A stretch of 19,579 nt of DNA from Anaerohalosphaeraceae bacterium (lineage in GTDB: Bacteria > Planctomycetota > Phycisphaerae > Sedimentisphaerales > Anaerohalosphaeraceae), in assembly GCA_035378985.1 (NCBI GenBank), contig DAOSUR010000025.1, forward strand, positions 1-19,579, in the 5' to 3' direction. Below, piece by piece: positions 13,932-19,579 of this stretch (positions are counted from its first letter, which is position 1; each line of letters opens with the position of its first letter). Below the pieces are notes generated by a model that did not search any database, was not told where the DNA came from, and saw only the letters and a program-made list of their open reading frames with translations. The translations under genes were made by a program, and so were the position numbers.

Positions 13932-16065
13932 TCCGCTGGGCTTTCAATCCCGTAAAGTTTTCAAAACGCTGGACGATGACATCGCAATACAATGGGTCCA
14001 GTTCCATCAGGAAGGCCTTCCGGTCTGTCTGCTGGCAGGCGATCAGGGTACTGCCCGATCCGCCGAACAGGTCCAGGACATTCTCGCCTTGTTTGGAAGA
14101 ATACTGGATCGCTCGTACCGCCAGCTCCACCGGCTTGGCCGTCAAGTGATCCATCTTCTGGGGCGGAATTTTTTTGACGTGCCACAGGTCAGGGGCATTG
14201 TTGGGACCGAAGAAGCGGTGACCCTTGCCGAGTTTCCAACCATAGAAACAATTATGCGTAACGATGCCGTCAGCGATGTAATGATGGTATCTGTCCACAT
14301 CAAGCGAATAGACCGGCCCAGCGTAGTCTTGCACATCCACATGTCGAATCGGTATCCAGCGATACTTTGGGCCGCCTGCCGGAACGGGAACTTCCATTGC
14401 ATCAGGCAGCAGGTTGCATGCCCGCGTCAGAAAAGACACCCTGCGTCCGTACTTTGGTCGCGTGTTGCCGCAATGGATAAACGGGTATTCGATCCGACGA
14501 TGGTGATCGGATAGGGCCCAAAGCGCTCCCCGATGCAGAGCCATTGGATCAAAGCGGTCGTAGATGCTGGTGATCTGCGAATGCGTTCGCTTGCATGTTT
14601 TGGCTTCAACCCAAAACGTGGTTGGGATACCGTACCGAGCCGAGACCACCTGCTCGGCACATGCCGCATCGCAATTCGTGTCATGGGTGCTGAGAATCCA
14701 GGCTTCTTCGCCATTTTCCATATCGAGCCGCTGCTTGAGGCCCAGCCCCCATGTGGTGAGCAACTTCGTCTTGCCCACGCGCCACCATCGACCACGCCGC
14801 ATGAGGTAGACGCACCAGATGGACCGAGCGTGTGGTACGAGTCGGACGCTGAACAGATGGCCATCGGTGCACCAAGTGGTGTTGGAACCGACAGTAATCC
14901 CATAGAGGGGGCCGCCATATGTACGCGTGCCGACGCGGATCGTTGGGCCACGACGGTGGCCGATGATGGCTCCAGAACCCTTGGCATACGTGATGACCTC
15001 ATCCCCGTCTCGCAGGGCGGACAACGCGGTCGTGCCGGCGGGTGTCATGACTTGTGTATCAGGCGGTTGGCAAATCTCAAACGCCCCCATGAAATCCTTC
15101 CGGGTCAGGACGGGGTGCTGTTTGTCCCACACGATCCCTTGCGAAAAGTACAATCCGGCGTCTTGGAGCGGTTTGGGGTAATTGCCGAGATTGGCATAGC
15201 CGCCCCAGATGTAAAACGAGCCGCCGGGGACCAGGACGCGTGCCATGTTGTTGAACCAGGCTCGGAGCATCTCGTTGAAATCTTCAGCCGAAAGAAAATC
15301 ATTTTCCAGCGGCCGGTCTTTGGCCCGCATCTTCTTGCGGGCTTTCTTGGGATCACCGGCGCCGCGTGCCTGGTCAAAACCCTGATGATGCAGTTGGGCC
15401 TTCTTGTTGGTAAAGGAACTGAGGCCGGCCGCGATGGCCGTGTTGCTGCGCGGTTCGACCTTGACGTTGTAGGGGGGATCGGTGTTGATCAGATGGATTA
15501 CCTGCCCATCCAGCAGCCTATCCAGGTCCTCCTGGCTGCCCGCATCCCCGCAAAGGAGCCGGTGATTGCCCAGGACCCAGAGGTCTCCCGACTGGGTAAT
15601 TGGCTCATCCGGCGGGTCGGGGATCTGGTCCGGATCGCAGTTGCCCTGTTTGACCTCGGCGGCGTTGAGCAACTGGGTCAGTTCTTTTTCGTCGAAGGCC
15701 AGCAAACTCATGTCGAATCCGGCCTCCATCAGCTCCGATAGTTCGATGGGCAGGATTTCATAGTTCCACTCGGCCAGGTCGGCCGTCTTGTTGTCGGCGA
15801 TGCGGTAGGCCCGGATCTGCTCGGGCGTCAGGTCCTTGGCCACATGAACCGGCACCTTGGCCAGACCCAGTTTCAAGGCGGCCTTGTAGCGGGTATGGCC
15901 GCAGACGATGACGCCATCGGAATCGACCACAATCGGCTGCCTGAAGCCGAACTCCTGCAAACTGTCCGCCACGGCGTCGACCGCACCGTCATTGAGGCGC
16001 GGATTGTGCTCATAGGGCCGGAGGGTCTCGATCCCTCGAAGTTCGATGTTGAATTGTTTCGTCAT
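13903..16065 (-). CDS. ParB-domain DNA methyltransferase interrupted by an intein
   Basis: This is a 720-aa precursor starting at ATG 16065 with SD GGAGA. Residues about 1-100 are a ParB/sulfiredoxin-like domain (LRPYEHNPRLNDGAVDAVAD, VVDSDGVIVCGHTRYKAALK, AYRIADNKTADLAEW). Residues about 160-331 and 606-720 are a DNA N6-adenine/N4-cytosine methyltransferase. The catalytic DPPY is at 196-199 and the SAM-binding FGGSGS at 667-672; DPPY before FGGSGS is the beta-class order. An intein occupies 332-605. Splicing would join FEI to CFYGWKLGKG, a normal methylase sequence, giving a 446-aa enzyme. ParB-methylase fusions are common in phages, where they modify phage DNA. It lies between the HNH nuclease gene and the convergent Doc gene. 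Confidence 0.9.
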   Translation of the reverse strand: MTKQFNIELRGIETLRPYEHNPRLNDGAVDAVADSLQEFGFRQPIVVDSDGVIVCGHTRYKAALKLGLAKVPVHVAKDLTPEQIRAYRIADNKTADLAEWNYEILPIELSELMEAGFDMSLLAFDEKELTQLLNAAEVKQGNCDPDQIPDPPDEPITQSGDLWVLGNHRLLCGDAGSQEDLDRLLDGQVIHLINTDPPYNVKVEPRSNTAIAAGLSSFTNKKAQLHHQGFDQARGAGDPKKARKKMRAKDRPLENDFLSAEDFNEMLRAWFNNMARVLVPGGSFYIWGGYANLGNYPKPLQDAGLYFSQGIVWDKQHPVLTRKDFMGAFEICQPPDTQVMTPAGTTALSALRDGDEVITYAKGSGAIIGHRRGPTIRVGTRTYGGPLYGITVGSNTTWCTDGHLFSVRLVPHARSIWCVYLMRRGRWWRVGKTKLLTTWGLGLKQRLDMENGEEAWILSTHDTNCDAACAEQVVSARYGIPTTFWVEAKTCKRTHSQITSIYDRFDPMALHRGALWALSDHHRRIEYPFIHCGNTRPKYGRRVSFLTRACNLLPDAMEVPVPAGGPKYRWIPIRHVDVQDYAGPVYSLDVDRYHHYIADGIVTHNCFYGWKLGKGHRFFGPNNAPDLWHVKKIPPQKMDHLTAKPVELAVRAIQYSSKQGENVLDLFGGSGSTLIACQQTDRKAFLMELDPLYCDVIVQRFENFTGLKAQRISPESPNAV
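14251..15072 (-). mobile_element. Intein with GIY-YIG-like insert
   Basis: This in-frame element codes for residues 332-605 of the methyltransferase precursor. Splicing blocks are clear: Cys332 at the start (CQPPDTQVMTPAG, then LRDGDEVITY), block B with TDGH (T400, H403), block F with YAGPVYSLDVDRYHHYIADG, and the end THN followed by Cys606. Between blocks B and F, residues about 417-486 resemble a GIY-YIG nuclease: WCVYLM, WWRVGKT, LKQRL with a candidate catalytic Arg446, and CAEQVVSARYGIP with a candidate metal-binding Glu471. Inteins splice themselves out of the protein, and a nuclease insert lets the gene copy itself into empty alleles. All expected catalytic residues for splicing are present, so it is probably active. 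Nuclease activity is less sure because the GIY and YIG motifs are degenerate. Confidence 0.85.
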
Positions 16066-16185
16066 AGCAGGTCTCCAAATAGGTGTGTGGTTATCTCGGA
16101 CAATACAAACAAACTCTTCCTGGGAACGCGGCTGTTCCCCGTGCAGTCTTCTTTTTAATTTCCCGCGAAGGAACCGCTCGACTAA

Positions 16186-16437
16186 TTATTTTTGATTCCA
16201 TGTGACCTCCTGGCATAATCTGATGAATTCCTCTGCGGTTAGTGCCCCCTTGGCAATATTCACCTGATGATCAACAATCCAGATATTAGAAATATCGTGA
16301 AGACCGCCTCGTGAGAGTGGCTGGATATGATCTAAAGATGCTGTTTCAGGTGTGAGCTTTCGACCGCTCAAAGCACAACGATATTGTTGTTTTTCCAGCA
16401 AGGATAAGATCTCATTCGTTTTAATTGTTTTTGCCAT
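16186..16437 (-). CDS. Small HNH endonuclease
   Basis: This 83-aa protein has a compact HNH fold: LLEKQQYRCALSGRKLT with a single Cys in place of the usual CxxC, then SLDHIQPLSRGG with the DH pair, then DISNIWIVDHQVNIAKGAL with the Asn and His of the motif, and ending EEFIRLC. The HNH site cuts DNA. In phages such small enzymes either assist packaging or are homing enzymes. Zinc-binding cysteines that brace many HNH domains are mostly missing, so this is the short type. It overlaps the end of the 155-aa gene by 17 bases and has an SD GGAG about 12 bases upstream. It lies between the unknown gene and the ParB-methyltransferase. Confidence 0.85.
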   Translation of the reverse strand: MAKTIKTNEILSLLEKQQYRCALSGRKLTPETASLDHIQPLSRGGLHDISNIWIVDHQVNIAKGALTAEEFIRLCQEVTWNQK

Positions 16438-16888
16438 AACGCGTCAAACTCCTACGGTTATTGTTTTTACATGCGCAGGTTACCCAGCGTTTCCACGGAG
16501 ATTCACAGTGATAAACATAACAATTCCGGGATTGTTCTATCATGCGCTTAACAGTTTTCGTCCAGGTACAAGTCGGATATTGTTCAAAACGCTTTCTGGT
16601 GTGAAGCAATTTCAAGTCTCTGGTCCTATGGGAAAAACTTTTAGCTAAGGAATCAAATTTTCTTTGCCAGGGAGTTTGCCGTGGAGCAATATTGTTGTGA
16701 CGATTGATCTTGTCGGTTGCTTTTCTTATCGCGACACCCCACATGACCTGTTCCATCGAATCCATAGAAGGATTCAGAAGACAGTCACGATGAATCTTTT
16801 TGGTAACAAGCTGGTTTCCTTGTTTATCCAAAAGGACGAAGTATTCACCAATAACTTCCACAGGAATAGTAATCATTTGAATATCCAT
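16421..16888 (-). CDS. Unknown 155-aa basic protein with Cys/Trp-rich tail
   Basis: The N-terminal part (residues 1-35) looks like a small beta domain (ITIPVEVIGEYFVLLDKQGN). The middle is basic and helical. The tail (residues about 105-155) is rich in cysteine, tryptophan and arginine, with YPTCTWTKTVKRMIEQSRNC, YHCESPWKRW and CACKNNNRR. The clustered Cys and His may bind zinc, which would fit a nucleic-acid binding role. I do not recognise a family. It overlaps the HNH gene by 17 bases in another frame, so the two are coupled. The ATG is preceded by GGTGAAAG, itself a copy of a repeated motif of the region upstream. A second ATG at codon 5 is possible. Codon use and lower GC differ from the flanking phage genes. 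Confidence 0.55.
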   Translation of the reverse strand: MDIQMITIPVEVIGEYFVLLDKQGNQLVTKKIHRDCLLNPSMDSMEQVMWGVAIRKATDKINRHNNIAPRQTPWQRKFDSLAKSFSHRTRDLKLLHTRKRFEQYPTCTWTKTVKRMIEQSRNCYVYHCESPWKRWVTCACKNNNRRSLTRYGKNN

Positions 16889-17239
16889 GAATCTTTCACC
16901 CCATCAGTTGGAACGCCCACATTCCCAGGGCAAGAAAAAATGGTTGTCGTAATAGGTCATTTCATCAGATATGATTGGTCTCCTTTCCAGAAATAAACAC
17001 TTCTCCTCACGCGCGTACGCGCGCAAAAATATGCACGCGGGGGTGGGGTGAAAGGGGAAGAGTTTATGTATATTGTTATTATATCCTTATTTATACAATA
17101 AAACCTTTCACCAAACCTTTCACCTTTTCGGGGAAGGGTTCTTTCTTTTTGACCCAAAAATGAACCTGGGTATTTATCGCTGCCCACGAAAATGGAACGT
17201 TTCACCCCTTTTGAGGTGAAACGTTTGGGGAAGGGTTTT
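16889..17239. repeat. Repeat-rich control region, possible replication origin
   Basis: No gene is credible in this 350-bp stretch, but it is full of short repeats. TTTCACC, or its complement, occurs at 16894-16900, 17047-17053 (inverted), 17106-17112, 17118-17124, 17200-17206 and 17215-17221 (inverted). AAACCTTTCACC is a perfect tandem pair at 17101-17124. GGGGAAGGGTT occurs at 17130-17140 and near 17227-17237. A 14-bp palindrome CGCGCGTACGCGCG lies at 17010-17023, beside a very AT-rich block (17066-17101). Iterons, AT-rich DNA and a neighbouring primase/helicase gene suit an origin. It could equally be a regulator binding region. Confidence 0.5.
17196..17225. terminator. 11-bp inverted repeat after the primase/helicase gene
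   Basis: AACGTTTCACC (17196-17206) and GGTGAAACGTT (17215-17225) form a perfect 11-bp stem with an 8-base loop, 15 bases after the primase/helicase stop codon on the minus strand. The T content after it on the minus strand is modest (CCATTTTC), so as a terminator it is only fair. The stem also contains two copies of the TTTCACC motif, so it may be a protein-binding site instead. Confidence 0.45.
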
Positions 17240-18877
17240 TTACTCACACAAGACATATACAGTCCCCTTAAATGTTGCAGATGTGCTTTCCTTGACCAGG
17301 ATATCTCCCTGTTCAATTAGGGTTTCGATGATCTTCCTGAACGAATCTTTATCAGTTTTCATGCGCTTCAGGAGCACGCTATGTAGAAGCTGCTTGCCCG
17401 GCTCGTTGCGGAGTTTTTCTTTGAGTTTCAGGCAGTCGGCATGGAAACTGTTCTCGGCGGCATAGATGCCGGCCATAAACAATTGACGGCGGACTTGGTG
17501 ATTGACAAAGGCAATGGCCCACTGGGCCGCCTGCTCACTAATCAATGGCTTCTGGGGGGGGTCGCTGCAGGCATACAGCAGGGCCAGTTTGCGAGCGTTC
17601 TCGGCGGCCCGTGACCAGACGGCCTTGGCAACTTCATCCTGGGCCTCTGCTGCCCGGTGGTTCAGGTCTGACTGCCGCTGGAACTCGAACAACAGTTTCC
17701 CTGCCTTCCCTTGATAGGGGGCTATCGGGGGATTGGGATTTTCCCAGGACAGATTGTGTTTGGCAGAGGGCCGGGTTTTTTCCTGCCAGAATTCAGCCGT
17801 ATCCAGAATTTCGGACGGGATATTGTCAATATCACCCGCCTGCTCACACAAGGGCCGTTCTCCGACATCGACGATCAGCATCCGACTGAAAAATCCGCTG
17901 GTCATCATCCGCTCGCTGAGCGCCTGGTAGTAATTCTTGGGGGTAGCCGTACCGAAGATGGTCAGGTGAGGATTGCGGATCGAGACGCACTCTTTCATCC
18001 CCGCCTTGGTCCGCATGGGAAAGGCGCTGTCGCTGGAGGTATAGAACGTCAGGAGAGTATCCTGGATGCTCTCATAGCGGCTTTCGCGGGACGTATTGAT
18101 GCATCGCAGCATGGTGTCAATCTCATCGGTCTGGAACAGCATATTCAGATTGGCCCCCATGACATCCTGGATGCCTTCGCCGCTGGCAAACCGATTGCCC
18201 AGGCAGCTGGAGGCGTTGATATAGTTGAGAATGTTGGCATTGATCTTCCGGGGCCAGTCCTTGCCTGTGCCCGTACTGGCCAGGGCCAATAGATAGAGAT
18301 TGGTCCGGATGCCGCCGGGTTCCTTGATTTTGCGGCCGGCCAGGAAGGATTGCAGCGCCAGCGCCCCGCAGAAGGCCAATGCCTTGTTGGGATAGGGCGC
18401 GGTATCGAGGCAGAACTTCATCAGCCGCTCAACAAATCCCGGCACGGAAAAGAGCGTCTCCGGAATCGGACCGGGATCGTCCGGCAGCGGCTTTTGGGGA
18501 GTTGTCAAGAGGCCCGACAAATCGACATCGGCAGGGCGGATATCTGGTTGCTGTCCAAAGCCCTGCCTGGACAGTTCCGCTGCCGCTCTGCTGAAGTCCC
18601 CGCCATGTTCCAGGAGGGCATAGACGCTGAACAAGGAATAGGGTTTTTGCGATTCGAACGGATAGGCATTGGTGCTCCAGACATAGAAGATGCCGTTTTT
18701 GAGGGTGGCTGACCAGCCGCTGGTTTTGCCCGGCCTGCGCCAGTATTCATTTTCACCGCCCTTGACACAGGTCCAGCCATGGGACTGGAGCAGGGCACGG
18801 ACATCGCCGCGGGCGTTGTAATCGTCCCCGAGACGCAAGGCGAGACGGCACAACCGGTTTGTACTGTTACCGAATGT

Positions 18878-19579
<702 letters not shown>

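Noticed and set aside
14533..15741. A 402-aa open frame on the plus strand
   Set aside because: It is antisense to the intein-containing methyltransferase, which has clear catalytic and splicing motifs. No start signal or family pattern supports the plus-strand frame.

Overview
This window looks like phage or prophage DNA from a planctomycete-type host, probably Phycisphaerae/Sedimentisphaerales-like. The host hint is an inference. It rests on a PEP-CTERM protein, on a secreted VWA/beta-helix protein with a dockerin-like Asn-Ala-Asp-Gly segment, and on a HARE-HTH regulator. No rRNA or housekeeping gene is present to fix the taxonomy.

Layout. Nearly all phage genes lie on the minus strand and read right to left. 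At the right edge (18878-19578) is a type I-E-like CRISPR array with 12 repeats in view, which continues off the window. Its degenerate, leader-distal end abuts the 5' end of a primase/helicase-type (DUF3987-like) gene that appears to lack its N-terminal part. Next come a 350 bp stretch rich in short repeats (candidate origin or control region), an unknown 155-aa protein, a small HNH nuclease, and a ParB-domain/DNA methyltransferase interrupted by a 274-aa intein with a GIY-YIG-like insert. A plus-strand island (12382-13931) follows. It holds a 74-aa protein, a HARE-HTH protein, and an AbrB-type antitoxin plus Doc-type toxin behind a clear promoter and palindromic operator. The minus strand resumes with a small HTH protein, the large terminase and a 57-aa NrdR-like zinc-ribbon protein.

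A block of two host-like secreted-protein genes (VWA/beta-helix and PEP-CTERM, 5678-9257) with terminators then splits the packaging gene from the rest of the head module. After it come a tRNA-like gene with a UCA anticodon, a small gene before the portal, a lambda-type portal, a prohead protease fused in frame to a Mu gpT-like major capsid protein, a DUF2190 decoration protein, a head-tail connector, a membrane/coiled-coil protein, a tail-terminator-like protein, a 26-aa hydrophobic peptide and a gene cut by the window edge.

Together these make a DNA replication/modification segment, a packaging segment and a capsid/neck segment of a tailed phage. They carry accessory cargo: an intein, a toxin-antitoxin pair, a tRNA and secreted proteins. 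The most notable points are the intein, the CRISPR array joined to a truncated phage gene, the odd tRNA, the secreted-protein block inside the late operon, and the paralogy between the small HTH gene and the N-terminus of the large terminase.
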